Source of the DNA: Alicyclobacillus suci
Lineage (GTDB): Bacteria; Bacillota; Bacilli; Alicyclobacillales; Alicyclobacillaceae
Direction of reading: 5' to 3'
NCBI RefSeq assembly: GCF_017329615.1
Contig: NZ_JAFMTW010000026.1
Span: 1-46,415, forward strand
DNA length: 46,415 nt
The position numbers were made by a program, and so were the translations under genes. Under the pieces are notes generated by a model that saw only the letters and a list, made by a program, of their open reading frames with translations, had not been told where the DNA came from and did no database searches. Position 1 is the stretch's first letter. Each line of letters opens with the position of its first letter. Positions 1-8,390 of this stretch are shown here, in pieces.

Positions 1-29
1 CCTATAGCCGATTGACAAAAATATGTCAA
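1..29 (-). promoter_or_regulatory. Outward-reading sigma-A-type promoter
   Basis: On the minus strand TTGACA (29-24), a 17-nt spacer and TATAGG (6-1) form a good -35/-10 pair that reads out of the left edge. The -35 is also one arm of an inverted repeat (TTGACA/TGTCAA, 12-29), so a repressor could bind there. The gene it would drive lies outside the window. Confidence 0.45.
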
Positions 30-214
30 GGTCCACCACAGGTTTCAGAGCATAACTTTCTTTGCCGAAGCCACAATAGCCTTAAAAAATATGAACTAGG
101 GTGTGAGGCCGTTATGGAAGTCGGTGTATGTTTGAATGATTTGGGGACCTATCGGGATGGACAATGCCCAAGCGGGCACATGGGAATCTGGCAGTTCAAG
201 AGCGACCTATTCAT

Positions 215-670
215 ATGAGCCAATCCATCGAACGCATCTTGTGGAGTATCGCAATCCCCGGATTTGGACAACTACTTAACGGCAAGTACCTAAAAGGTGT
301 ATTATTCATTGCGTTCGAATTTCTTATCAATCTTCATGCACACCTCAACGAGGTGATTATGCTAAGCTTTTTGGGGCGCCCATCGGCTGCGGTAGCCGTG
401 GTGAACTTTCAATGGCTCATGTTTTATCCCTGTGTCTATATGTACGCGATATGGGACGCATACCGGGATGCAGGAGGAAATTTGGTGCCGTACGGGTATC
501 TTCCTTTCGTCTTGCCAGCCTATTTGGGTACCGTTGGGGTTATCTATTCCCCCGTGGTAAAAATATGTGGAGTGCTACTAGGGCCGATGTGGCTTCCAAT
601 GTTGCTGGCCTTCGTCGGAGTAGGGATGGGTATCATATTGAGAGATTGGCTTAATGTCCGCCGTCAATAG
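215..670 (+). CDS. Small multi-pass membrane protein, function unknown
   Basis: Encodes about 151 residues with three to four hydrophobic segments. An early P-G-x-G-Q-x-x-N-G-x-x-x-K-G stretch (about residues 13-27) is typical of TM2-like and related small membrane proteins, which usually start just before this block. That is why I prefer the ATG at 215 to the upstream in-frame ATG at 164. Neither start has a strong ribosome site. The gene stands alone, and about 260 bp without a recognisable gene separate it from the permease downstream. I cannot assign a function. Confidence 0.55.
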   Translation: MSQSIERILWSIAIPGFGQLLNGKYLKGVLFIAFEFLINLHAHLNEVIMLSFLGRPSAAVAVVNFQWLMFYPCVYMYAIWDAYRDAGGNLVPYGYLPFVLPAYLGTVGVIYSPVVKICGVLLGPMWLPMLLAFVGVGMGIILRDWLNVRRQ

Positions 671-928
671 GCCGGTACGCGGTGCCGGTCAGGGCGTAAA
701 GCGTTCAATGAAGGAGGTGACGACGTCATTGCTATCTGATGAGGTGGATGGATAGAGTCGGTGCGGAACGTCATTCGTTGACGCAGTGACTTTTCGAAAT
801 TTACATAAAAGGAACAATTTGCATCACTTTGTGGTGCGCAAAATTTACTGTCCTGGATAACATATTGCATAAGGCAACTAATGCTTTTGGAGTGTTAGTT
901 TTGTGTGGTTTTGAAAGGAGAACATTCA

Positions 929-2515
929 TTGCAGGGGAAGTTTAAAAAGCAACTCGGACTTGTTGATCTCACATTTATTGGGCTTGGTTCCATCATCGGA
1001 TCCGGCTGGCTCTTTGCCTCTCAAAGAGCGGGTGAAATTGCTGGACCTGCCGCTTGGATATCTTGGATTATTGGCGCGGTGGCCGTTGCCTTGCTTGGAT
1101 TTGTCTACGCGGAACTTGGCGGTTCACTGCCGCGGACAGGCGGTACGGTTCGCTACCCAGAGTACTCCCACGGGCCGTTGGTGGGGTATTTACTCGGGTT
1201 TGCCTCGCTCATCGCCTTTGCGAGCGTTGCAGGTATCGAGGCAGAGGCCATGCGACAATACATGGATACTTGGTGGACGTCATTAGGATCCGACAGCCCG
1301 ACGTTACTGGGTTGGTTTGTGCAATTGGTGTTGTTGTTGATCTTTTTTGCGCTTAATTTCTTTAGCGTCAATTTGTTTGGTAAAGCCAACACCATCATTA
1401 CAATCATCAAATTCATTGTACCTATCTTAACGGTCATCGTGTTGTTGACACATATGAAAACCGTGAATTTTTCTTCACATGGGTTTGCGCCGTACGGTTT
1501 TTCTGGAATTGAAAAAGCCGTGGCTACAGCCGGTATTATCTTTGCGTTCTTAGGCTTTCAGCAAGCCGTTGGGTTCTCCGGGGAGGCGAAAAACCCACAG
1601 CGCAATGTCCCTATTGCCATTATGTTGGCCGTGCTTGGTAGCGCGCTGCTGTACGTGCTGTTGCAAGTGACCTTTGTTGGGGCGCTTCCTGGTAAATTCC
1701 TGACACATGGATGGGCAGGGGTACAGTTTACGTCGCCGTTTGCGAATTTGGCCGCGGCACTTGGGTTGGGCTGGTTGTCGACCGTCATTTTGGCGGACGC
1801 AATTGTCTCTCCGAGTGGTACGGCAAACATCTATTTGTCTGCGACGGCCCGTGTCATTTTCGCCTGGGCGCGCACGAAGACGTTCTTCCAGTTGTTTGCG
1901 AAGGTGGACAACAAGTCGGGAGTTCCGCGTCCAGCGTTGTGGTTGGCGCTCGTCATGGCGATTGTTTTCACATTGCCATTCCCATCGTGGAGTAAGCTGG
2001 TCGGCGTGGTGTCGTCGGCGACCGTGCTCACGTATATCCTTGGTCCAGTATCGGCTCACGCATTTCGACGGACAGCTCCTAATCTTGCGCGGCCATTTCG
2101 ATTAGCGGGAATGGGTATCATTTCGCCTATTTCGTTCGTCATTGCATCGTTGATTATTTATTGGTCGGGGTGGCAGACGGATAGGCTGTTGATTGGCATG
2201 CAGCTGATTGTTTGGGTATTGTACCTCATCTTTAACCGATTGGCGCCGAGCGCACAGGTCTCGTTCGGGCAGCAGTTGAAATCCTCATGGTGGCTAGTCG
2301 TCTATTACGCGGTAATGATGGTCGTCTCGTATTTGGGTGGCACGACATTTGGTGGTACCAATATTCTGCCGACGCCGTGGGATCAAATTGTCGTGATTCT
2401 GATGTCGTTTGGCGCGTATTATTGGGGTGTCTACTCTGCTGTACCGAATCCGAATTTTGACGTCGACGCAGATACGGACGATGCAACGGCACACGTGATG
2501 GAGACATTGAAATAA
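929..2515 (+). CDS. APC-superfamily amino acid permease
   Basis: A 528-residue integral membrane protein with about 12-14 hydrophobic helices. It opens with the APC signature ([10 protein letters not shown] around residues 18-27), the unwound first helix that binds the substrate amino group. It belongs to the amino acid/polyamine/organocation family and probably imports an amino acid by cation symport; the substrate cannot be read from sequence. The TTG at 929 is chosen because AAAGGAG lies seven bases upstream. A GTG at 905 is in frame but has no such site. The C-terminal tail is acidic (several Asp) and cytoplasmic. The gene is monocistronic and ends in a strong terminator. Confidence 0.85.
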   Translation: MQGKFKKQLGLVDLTFIGLGSIIGSGWLFASQRAGEIAGPAAWISWIIGAVAVALLGFVYAELGGSLPRTGGTVRYPEYSHGPLVGYLLGFASLIAFASVAGIEAEAMRQYMDTWWTSLGSDSPTLLGWFVQLVLLLIFFALNFFSVNLFGKANTIITIIKFIVPILTVIVLLTHMKTVNFSSHGFAPYGFSGIEKAVATAGIIFAFLGFQQAVGFSGEAKNPQRNVPIAIMLAVLGSALLYVLLQVTFVGALPGKFLTHGWAGVQFTSPFANLAAALGLGWLSTVILADAIVSPSGTANIYLSATARVIFAWARTKTFFQLFAKVDNKSGVPRPALWLALVMAIVFTLPFPSWSKLVGVVSSATVLTYILGPVSAHAFRRTAPNLARPFRLAGMGIISPISFVIASLIIYWSGWQTDRLLIGMQLIVWVLYLIFNRLAPSAQVSFGQQLKSSWWLVVYYAVMMVVSYLGGTTFGGTNILPTPWDQIVVILMSFGAYYWGVYSAVPNPNFDVDADTDDATAHVMETLK

Positions 2516-2547
2516 AAGGGAAGGGCGACGACGCTCTTCCCTTTTTT
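2514..2547 (+). terminator. Rho-independent terminator after the permease
   Basis: AAAAGGGAAGGGCG pairs with CGCTCTTCCCTTTT across a 4-5 nt loop and runs into six T. The flanking A-run means it could also act on the minus strand, where it meets the cdaS remnant. Confidence 0.85.
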
Positions 2548-3011
2548 ATACCGTGCCGTCGGACGCGGTGAACAGGAATATTTTCCGCCGAAGGCGAAGG
2601 ACGTTGTCCCGGTTTCTTCGGAAATGACCAGCACGAGGGAATCCCTATGCTGAGATAGACCAAGCGCAGCGCGATGACGCGTACCCAATTTGGTTTCTCC
2701 CATCGCGACATTGGATACGGCAGCACGTTGCCTGCGGAGATAATCTGATTTTCTCGCACCAGTACGGCGCCGTCGTGGAGTGGTCCGCCTGGATAAAAGA
2801 TAGATTCTAACAAGGAACTGGTGAGCGTCGCGCCAATGGCAACCCCGAGTGGATGAGGCTATCGTTCGAATTCACATAAAATACAATGATCATTGCGATT
2901 TAAGCGATTCAATAAGTCATCTATTTCACGCCGAACAATCCCAATTTGTTGCTTGAGTTCCGATTTAACGGCATCGGGTAGCGAATACGTTGGGTGTGTC
3001 GTCTTGGTCAC
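2540..3011 (-). pseudogene. cdaS: Decayed sporulation diadenylate cyclase (CdaS)
   Basis: Three blocks in two frames reconstruct a CdaS-type c-di-AMP synthase. A helical N-terminal piece (from GTG at 3011 behind GGAGGGA) ends in CILCEFER and a TAG near 2857. The same frame then continues as [19 protein letters not shown], followed by [16 protein letters not shown], the conserved DAC-domain region with the D-G-A motif. A frameshift near 2700 moves the rest ([12 protein letters not shown], the RHR motif, then VLVISEETG) into another frame. About 55-60 residues usually found between the N-terminal helices and the DAC core are missing at the TAG. A stop, an internal deletion and a frameshift make an active enzyme very unlikely. 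CdaS homologues are confined to spore formers. Confidence 0.8.
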
Positions 3012-3347
3012 AATCTTCCCTCCGAAATCTGTGTTGAACACACTCAATTTTGTCCTGCCCACTTGGTAAGGGCTGATACTCTCTGTGAGGGCTTATGTCT
3101 TCTATAAAAAGTTTGAACTCCATTTCGAACTTGGCAATCTCCGAAAAAGTGACGAGATCAGACTGGAGATGCGCGAAGGCGACGACGGTTCGAAGTCAAC
3201 CCCGTATGTACCGAAATCGCTGCAGTACGAAGGGGTGTTTTCTTTCCAAGACAGTGTCTTAGGGCCTGGTTCCGCGCTCGCCCGCTTGGGCGTGCACAGG
3301 CGTCTCTGTGTCTTGCACAGCCTTGCCCACGCGCGCCTGCGCACTGG
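3012..3347. other. Gap between ROK repressor and cdaS remnant
   Basis: No gene can be supported here. An open frame on the plus strand runs into the antisense of the ROK gene and has no family resemblance. Short GC-rich inverted repeats (for example GCCC-GCTT-GGGC near 3279) may end transcription of the repressor gene, but none has a clear T-run. Confidence 0.4.
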
Positions 3348-4517
3348 CTACACTTGTGGGCCGGAGAAGTGTTCATGTAGAACGAGCGATGCGGCGCCGA
3401 TGGCACAAGCTAAATGGCCAAGTGAGCTGTTGCGGATACTCGCTGGGGAGTATGGCTCGGTGAAACTGCGGTCGCGGACGGTATTGTCAACTGTTTCAAT
3501 CAGTCGATCAGCCGCTGGGCCCACACGGTTTCCAATCACGACGAGCGCTGGGTTTAACCCGTTGACCAGGGAGGCAATACCGATGCCGAGGTAGTTGGCG
3601 GCGGTTTCAATGGCGAGATTCGCGTTTGTGTCGCCGGACGCGGCGAGCGCTGCAATTTGTGTAAACGGTTGTCGTATCCCTGTCAGGCGTTGAAAATGCT
3701 CAATCATGGCTTTTTCTGAAGCGTACGTTTCGAGACAGCCGTGGTTTCCACAGGAGCATTTTGGGCCATTCCGGTCAATGGTCATGTGACCGAACTCGCC
3801 AGCAATCCCCCCTTGCCCTCTGATCAACTGATTGTTCAGGATAATGCCAGTACCAATACCTGTTCCGATACTGACGTACACCATGTTGGCAACGCCCTTC
3901 CCGGCACCGAACAACTGCTCTCCCATCGCACCGGCATTGGCTTCGTTGTCGAGGACGACAGGAATCTGTAAGGCTTCCTCTAAGATGGAGCAGAGTTCGA
4001 TGTTTTTCCACCCCAGGTTCGGCGCATTTAGGACGATGCCGCGTGCGGAATCGACGAGCCCGGGAATGCCAATCCCAGCTCCAATCACACCGAGTGGCGA
4101 CGTAGGGGCATTTGCAATCAGGGAAGTCATCATGGATGACATTTGATGAATGACCTCGTGCGGATTTTGCGTATCTTCGATGGCTTCTTCGTGCGAGGCG
4201 ATTACGCGTGCAGATAAATCCAGCAACAGAACCTTGATAAAGTCGACAGCTAACTCCACGCCAATCACGCTACCTACGCTTGGATTGAACTGTAGTTGGA
4301 CGGGTCGACGCCCCACGCTGTTGGACGGCATTTGGCCTAGTTCTAATACGTAGTTTTCTGAAATAAGCTCATCGACCATACTGGAAATCGTCGCTTTCGT
4401 CAGACCAGTTCGGCGGGCGAGCTCGACGCGAGACAGCGGACCTTGAAAGCGAAGAAGGTTTAATACAATCGAGCGGTTTAAATTTTTGATATATGTTTGG
4501 TCTCCAGTTCTTGTCAC
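3348..4517 (-). CDS. ROK-family (XylR-like) transcriptional repressor
   Basis: A 389-residue regulator. A winged helix-turn-helix occupies about residues 15-70 (SRVELARRTGLTKATISSMV is the recognition helix region), and a ROK sugar-kinase fold fills the rest. The ROK zinc motif C-S-C-G-N-H-G-C and the preceding G-E-F-G-H are intact, as is the D-N-E-A-N-A-G block. Length and order match XylR/NagC-type repressors, which release DNA when a sugar binds the ROK domain. The GTG at 4517 is preferred because AGGGG lies seven bases upstream; an in-frame GTG at 4535 precedes that site. It is divergent from a polyol dehydrogenase and probably controls it. The ligand is unknown, with xylose or a polyol the best guess. 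Confidence 0.82.
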   Translation of the reverse strand: MTRTGDQTYIKNLNRSIVLNLLRFQGPLSRVELARRTGLTKATISSMVDELISENYVLELGQMPSNSVGRRPVQLQFNPSVGSVIGVELAVDFIKVLLLDLSARVIASHEEAIEDTQNPHEVIHQMSSMMTSLIANAPTSPLGVIGAGIGIPGLVDSARGIVLNAPNLGWKNIELCSILEEALQIPVVLDNEANAGAMGEQLFGAGKGVANMVYVSIGTGIGTGIILNNQLIRGQGGIAGEFGHMTIDRNGPKCSCGNHGCLETYASEKAMIEHFQRLTGIRQPFTQIAALAASGDTNANLAIETAANYLGIGIASLVNGLNPALVVIGNRVGPAADRLIETVDNTVRDRSFTEPYSPASIRNSSLGHLACAIGAASLVLHEHFSGPQV

Positions 4518-4631
4518 AAAAATACCCCTGTTCACAATAGTTATCGGTCAGTGAATTTCTTGATTATATCACGTCCGGCGGAACGCTTCCTTTTTCCAAT
4601 GGCACTGCGAACCAACGCAATGAACTTACAA

Positions 4632-4660
4632 TTGAGTTATATTGAATTTTTTGATAATAT
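4632..4660 (+). promoter_or_regulatory. Probable promoter of the polyol dehydrogenase gene
   Basis: TTGAGT (4632-4637), a 17-nt spacer and TAATAT (4655-4660) make a good sigma-A-type promoter in the divergent region between the ROK repressor and the dehydrogenase. It leaves an untranslated leader of about 170 nt. I see no convincing long palindrome for the repressor. Confidence 0.45.
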
Positions 4661-4843
4661 ATATACACTTATGAAACCGTAATCATTGTCCTACTCGTTT
4701 GCTGAAACTTCAAGTGAATTGAGTCTGGATATTATCAGGTTTTCCAAAAATGGAGCAGTGCGACTTCATCTGCGTGAGGTGCCGCACTCGTAGATGTGAA
4801 GTTTATGTGTGAGTGCTGAATGAAGAGGAGTGTGACGCCAACT

Positions 4844-5908
4844 ATGCAAACCGCAACCCTACCGACCACGATGAAGGCAGCGGTGTTGAAACAACCCTTT
4901 GAAATCGTCGTGGACACTGTGCCGGTTCCGTCCCCGCGAGCGGATGAAGTCCTTGTACAAGTGATGGCCGTTGGTGTCTGTGGCTCTGATGTCCATTATT
5001 ACGAACATGGGAGAATTGGTCGATATGTCGTTGAGCAGCCCTTGATTCTCGGCCATGAATGCGCAGGGGTTGTCGTTCAAGTTGGGGAACGGGTGACCAA
5101 ATTTCAACTCGGGGACCGAGTGGCTGTTGAACCTGGTGTCGTCTGTGGAAAATGCGATGCGTGCAGACAAGGACGTTACAATCTGTGTCCAGATGTCCAG
5201 TTTCTTGCGACACCGCCAGTCAATGGCGCGTTTGCGCAATATATTTGTGTCCGTCAGGACAATGTGTTTGCCATTCCGCCGCATGTATCGTTTGAAGAAG
5301 CAGCGCTCAATGAACCGTTTTCCGTCGGCATCCAGGCGGTTACGCGAGCAGGTGTCAAACCGGGGGATACTGTTGCCATTATGGGCGTCGGTCCCGTTGG
5401 GTTGATGACCGTGGTGGCCGCTCGGGCGTGTGGCGCTAAGACCATTATTGTGACCGACCTTGAGCCGATTCGATTGAAGGCGGCGATGCATCTTGGCGCA
5501 TCTTTTGCGATAAATGTCCGCAATCAAGATCCTGTGCAGGCGATTCGAAGGTTGACAGATGGAGTGGGCGTCGATGTTGTGTTGGAAACTGCCGGGAATC
5601 CAGAGGCGTTGCGAGCAAGTGTGGCGAGTGCGCGGCGGGGAGGAAAAGTGGCGATTGTCGGTTTGCCAGCGACAGACGATATCGCGTTGGATATTCCGTC
5701 GATTGTCGATAACGAGATCGACATTTACGGCGTTTTTCGATATGCCAATACGTATGCACGCGGCATTCAAATTTTGTCTTCTGGTATCGCTGACGTAAAA
5801 AGCATTGTGACGGACAGGTTTCCACTCGTGGCTGCGCAGGAGGCCATGGAGCGCGCGCGAACCAATCGAAGCGGCAGTCTGAAAGTGATGGTTTATCCAA
5901 ACGACTGA
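4844..5908 (+). CDS. Zinc-dependent polyol/sorbitol-type dehydrogenase (MDR family)
   Basis: About 354 residues of the medium-chain dehydrogenase/reductase family. Visible parts: the catalytic-zinc Cys in V-G-V-C-G-S-D (about residue 46), the G-H-E-C-A-G motif, the four-Cys structural zinc loop C-G-K-C-D-A-C followed by a fourth Cys, and the Rossmann G-V-G-P-V-G-L near residue 175. It most resembles sorbitol/L-iditol/xylitol dehydrogenases, which oxidise a polyol to a ketose with NAD+. The divergent XylR-like repressor fits such a role. The start is uncertain. AGAGGAG at 4824 is rather far from the ATG at 4844, and in-frame ATGs also exist at 4820 and 4871. A hairpin follows the gene. Confidence 0.8.
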   Translation: MQTATLPTTMKAAVLKQPFEIVVDTVPVPSPRADEVLVQVMAVGVCGSDVHYYEHGRIGRYVVEQPLILGHECAGVVVQVGERVTKFQLGDRVAVEPGVVCGKCDACRQGRYNLCPDVQFLATPPVNGAFAQYICVRQDNVFAIPPHVSFEEAALNEPFSVGIQAVTRAGVKPGDTVAIMGVGPVGLMTVVAARACGAKTIIVTDLEPIRLKAAMHLGASFAINVRNQDPVQAIRRLTDGVGVDVVLETAGNPEALRASVASARRGGKVAIVGLPATDDIALDIPSIVDNEIDIYGVFRYANTYARGIQILSSGIADVKSIVTDRFPLVAAQEAMERARTNRSGSLKVMVYPND

Positions 5909-5998
5909 GTAATGAGGATGCGTATGAAGAAACGCCAATCCGATGAATTGTGTAAAGCGATGAAGAACAGGACATCTACACGTTACATCTATGTGAAC

Positions 5999-6025
5999 AG
6001 GAACGCGAGGGTGCCCCGCGTTCCT
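5999..6025. terminator. Bidirectional terminator between converging genes
   Basis: AGGAACGCG pairs with CGCGTTCCT around a 9-nt loop, followed on the plus strand by GTAATTTTT. It lies between the plus-strand dehydrogenase and the minus-strand DoxX gene. Confidence 0.7.
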
Positions 6026-6032
6026 GTAATTT

Positions 6033-6416
6033 TTAGATATGAATCGCATAGGCGCCTGGACCAATGAACGCCACGCCAACGGCAACTGCTATGAGTGCCA
6101 ATGGGTATTCAAACCCGTTTTGGGTTGCCCAATAACTTTTATTGTGGACGGTGAGAATGGCCACACCCATCGTGATGATGAACAGTAGAGCACTGATTGG
6201 CAGCCATAGACCGAGTGCAAACAGAAGACCCGCCACCAGTTCTCCCAGTCCAGCGAGTAGTGCCGCTAGCGTACTGGGCTTGATGCCAAGTGAATTGAGC
6301 CAGCCGGCGGTTCCTTTTAGTCCGGGCCCGCCAAACCAGCCAAACAATTTCTGTGAGCCATGCGCGGCGAATGTTACGCCTATAACAATACGAATAATAA
6401 GTAACCCTACACTCAA
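6033..6416 (-). CDS. DoxX-family membrane protein
   Basis: A 127-residue protein with four transmembrane helices and the DoxX-family opening (R-I-V-I-G-V-T-F-A-A-H-G-S-Q-K-L-F-G-W-F). Such proteins are linked to quinone, thiol or redox stress, but the biochemical role is mostly unknown. It starts at a TTG with AAGGAG eight bases upstream. It is monocistronic and converges on the polyol dehydrogenase across a shared hairpin. Confidence 0.82.
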   Translation of the reverse strand: MSVGLLIIRIVIGVTFAAHGSQKLFGWFGGPGLKGTAGWLNSLGIKPSTLAALLAGLGELVAGLLFALGLWLPISALLFIITMGVAILTVHNKSYWATQNGFEYPLALIAVAVGVAFIGPGAYAIHI

Positions 6417-6524
6417 CTTTTACACTCCTTAATATATAAACTTACTAAATATAAGTCACGAATTGAATAATAGTACATATTTCGAGTATCGTCAATCCCG
6501 TTTTCATGGTGGCGTTTATAAAAA

Positions 6525-6544
6525 ACCAGTCCAATTGGACTGGT
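6525..6544 (-). terminator. Terminator of the 64-residue gene
   Basis: A perfect 20-bp palindrome (ACCAGTCC/GGACTGGT around AATT) is followed on the minus strand by six T. It starts at the stop codon of the small minus-strand gene, which supports that gene being real. Confidence 0.8.
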
Positions 6545-6738
6545 CAGCTGTGAGGAGTTTGCGTGGGACTTTCGTTGGAAAGGCCTTGTTGTTTGCGAGT
6601 GTTTTTCATCATCATTTGCATCGTTGCTTCCGTTTGAACGTGGTACCGTTTGTCAAATTTCACATTGTCAGGTCCGCTGAGCGCTAGCGTCATGTCGTTG
6701 CCTTTACGTTTGTTGGAGTCTGCATGTCGCACGGTCAT
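6544..6738 (-). CDS. Small hypothetical protein, 64 residues
   Basis: A basic, Met- and Gln-rich soluble peptide without a signal or membrane segment. I do not recognise the family. It starts at an ATG behind a GGAGCGTGGTGG purine-rich site and ends directly on a strong terminator hairpin, so it is probably a true short transcription unit. It is divergent from the 59-residue protein that begins at 6911. Such genes are common in spore formers, but no function can be given. Confidence 0.55.
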   Translation of the reverse strand: MTVRHADSNKRKGNDMTLALSGPDNVKFDKRYHVQTEATMQMMMKNTRKQQGLSNESPTQTPHS

Positions 6739-6910
6739 TATCCACCACGCTCCTTCTGCTTATAGGATGGTGTGAAGGCCGCTAAATTACATATACACTT
6801 TTTAGCTCCTGCGGCGAAAACCGGGACACCGTCTTCTCTCGAATGGATAGTCAGCTGACTTCCGACTGACAATAAGGGGGTCCCAGCGTAAGGGATAAGG
6901 AGGGAGCAGT

Positions 6911-7090
6911 TTGGAACACAAGAGGCCGGATCAATATGCCGCGCCAAACCCCCACGAGCCACGTTTAGCTCCTGGGTTAGATGGTGTGAAGGGGTTAGAC
7001 GCGGAAGCGACTCCTGAGGAAATCGCGGAGGAAAATATGACAAAGGTCACCAAACTGAAGTACGACGAGTATGACCCGAGTGAATCGTAA
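6911..7090 (+). CDS. Small acidic hypothetical protein with TTG start, 59 residues
   Basis: The frame opens with TTG at 6911, seven bases after AAGGAGGGAG, and runs 59 codons to TAA. The product is hydrophilic and rich in Glu, Asp and Pro, with no membrane segment. It ends in a Lys/Tyr/Asp-rich tail (KYDEYDPSES). I do not recognise the family. The strong ribosome site and protein-like composition argue that it is translated. It lies about 90 bp upstream of the Gln-rich coiled-coil gene in the same direction and may share its transcript. Confidence 0.6.
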   Translation: MEHKRPDQYAAPNPHEPRLAPGLDGVKGLDAEATPEEIAEENMTKVTKLKYDEYDPSES

Positions 7091-7182
7091 AGTGAATTTT
7101 ATGCAACAGCGCCGGGATATGCAACAGGCTGGCCTGGCCTGGCATACGGCCTACATGACAGGACATCATGAGGAGTGGTTAA

Positions 7183-7518
7183 ATGTACGGTCACCAAATG
7201 CAGAGTATGAGCGCACAGTTGAACCAATGTCGCCAGATTGCGCAGCACATGATGCAACAGACGCAACAATCTAGTCAGCGCTATCAACAAATGATGCAAC
7301 AGGAACTTCAGAACGCGCAAACCTTAGAGCAGTTGGCACAGCGTGAACATCAAGCGGCCCAGATGATAGGCCAAGTGTTACAGGGGCATCAAACCGTTAT
7401 GGAACAGATGCGGCAAGTCGAACAAGCGTGTAATCAGATGGAACAGGTGATACACATGCAGGTGGTTGCCGGGGTTTCGCAGCCGTATGCAGGGCAGAGT
7501 TCTGGCTTTCGACAATAG
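7183..7518 (+). CDS. Gln-rich predicted coiled-coil protein, 111 residues
   Basis: About 30% of residues are Gln (33 of 111), many as QQ or MxxQ repeats, with Met also enriched. Heptad-like spacing over residues 5-95 predicts a long amphipathic helix or coiled coil. There is no signal peptide or hydrophobic helix. The start at 7183 is supported by GAGGAG about eight bases upstream, and a strong hairpin ends the unit. The composition would suit a self-assembling structural protein such as a spore coat component, but that is inference only. Confidence 0.65.
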   Translation: MYGHQMQSMSAQLNQCRQIAQHMMQQTQQSSQRYQQMMQQELQNAQTLEQLAQREHQAAQMIGQVLQGHQTVMEQMRQVEQACNQMEQVIHMQVVAGVSQPYAGQSSGFRQ

Positions 7519-7529
7519 GTGATAGGGGG

Positions 7530-7574
7530 CGTTCAACCGGGAGCCGCTGCACCAAGGCGGTTCTCGGTTGAACG
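7530..7574. terminator. Strong bidirectional terminator
   Basis: An 18-bp stem with one G-T wobble (CGTTCAACCGGGAGCCGC paired with GCGGTTCTCGGTTGAACG) and a 9-nt loop. It lies between the plus-strand Gln-rich gene and the minus-strand NlpC/P60 gene. Confidence 0.8.
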
Positions 7575-7593
7575 TTTATCTGTTTAACCCGTC

Positions 7594-8202
7594 TTACAAC
7601 ACGCGGCGTCCGTACAAAAACTTGTTCGACCAGTAGCTGTCATTCATGTTGACCGTCATGAGTCCGTGACTTGTCACGGCTGCAAACTGTTGGTTCCCAA
7701 TATAAATGCCGTCGAATGTTGCCGTTCCATTTTGCCCGTAGAGATTATAAAAAACGAGGTCGCCCGTCTCTAACTGCGAACGTGCAATCATGGTACCGAC
7801 TTGGGCCTGTTCCGCGATGGTTCGCGGCAGTTGAACGCCGGCTTTTCCGAATATGTATTGCACAAATCCAGATGCATCCAATGAGATGCTACTAGGGTTG
7901 GCAAGCGCCTCTTGTACAGCCGCGTACACCTGGTTTTGCTTCTGCATGTTGCCGGGCTTTGTAGGAACGAGTTTGATGATTACATTTGATACAGGACTTG
8001 TTGTCGTGTTTTTGACTACCGGTTCTGTAGGTTGGGGTGCCGACTGGTGCTTCGAAGAGAAAGGTCCCCAGATGTTTAGGATGACTGCCGCAACAGCCAC
8101 GACGGAACCACCCAGCATCCCGCTGGCAACCATTTTATACCCGGTTTTCACGGTTTGTCCCCGCTTTCCTGCTGATGATAAGGTCGATTTGGGATTCCTC
8201 AT
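7594..8202 (-). CDS. Membrane-anchored NlpC/P60-like protein lacking catalytic residues
   Basis: 202 residues. A short cytoplasmic basic segment comes first, then a hydrophobic anchor (about 22-46), a Pro/Thr linker and an NlpC/P60 fold (about 90-202). Active peptidoglycan endopeptidases of this family carry D-C-S-G-F-V; here the block reads LDASGFVQYIFGKAGVQLPR, so the nucleophile Cys is Ala (codon GCA). The region that normally carries the catalytic His before G-I-Y-I-G reads TATFDGIYIG, so that His is absent too. The rest of the fold is well conserved (LETGDLVFYN). It is probably a cell-wall-binding or regulatory pseudoenzyme on the outer face of the membrane. An in-frame TGA just upstream fixes the ATG at 8202. 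Confidence 0.75.
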   Translation of the reverse strand: MRNPKSTLSSAGKRGQTVKTGYKMVASGMLGGSVVAVAAVILNIWGPFSSKHQSAPQPTEPVVKNTTTSPVSNVIIKLVPTKPGNMQKQNQVYAAVQEALANPSSISLDASGFVQYIFGKAGVQLPRTIAEQAQVGTMIARSQLETGDLVFYNLYGQNGTATFDGIYIGNQQFAAVTSHGLMTVNMNDSYWSNKFLYGRRVL

Positions 8203-8390
8203 AATTCAACAAGAATAAATTCCACTCCATCTCGCTCCCCAATGTATACTACCTATTCGAGTCATATTCCTGTTTCTTGGGCGTGGTTTAAAATAAATGT
8301 CACAACTTCGTGGCGCCTCGTTTGGATAAATTGGACGAGGCGCACTCCTGCGGTACACTAGATAGGACGATGTTTTTGGAGGTAGTCCAT

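Noticed and set aside
12..218. 68-codon frame at the left edge
   Set aside because: No ribosome site and no protein-like pattern; it overlaps a likely minus-strand promoter and the start of the membrane-protein gene.
823..842. Imperfect inverted repeat TTTGCATCAC/GGTGCGCAAA upstream of the APC permease
   Set aside because: Only partial complementarity and no supporting regulator nearby; not convincing as an operator.
1550..2059. Long antisense frames within the permease, PBP, GH3 and other genes
   Set aside because: They are shadows caused by codon bias of the sense gene; none has a ribosome site or family match.
3085..3594. 169-codon plus-strand frame
   Set aside because: Its second half is antisense to the ROK repressor, the first half has no family resemblance, and there is no good ribosome site.
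5924..6100. Short plus-strand frame after the polyol dehydrogenase
   Set aside because: It runs through a terminator hairpin into the antisense of the DoxX gene.
6738..7043. 101-codon minus-strand frame
   Set aside because: It is antisense to the better-supported 59-residue gene, and its composition does not look protein-like.
7101..7274. Frame starting MQQRRDMQQAG between the two small plus-strand genes
   Set aside because: It overlaps the well-supported Gln-rich gene in another frame and lacks a ribosome site; the resemblance to Gln-rich protein is from shared low-complexity DNA.
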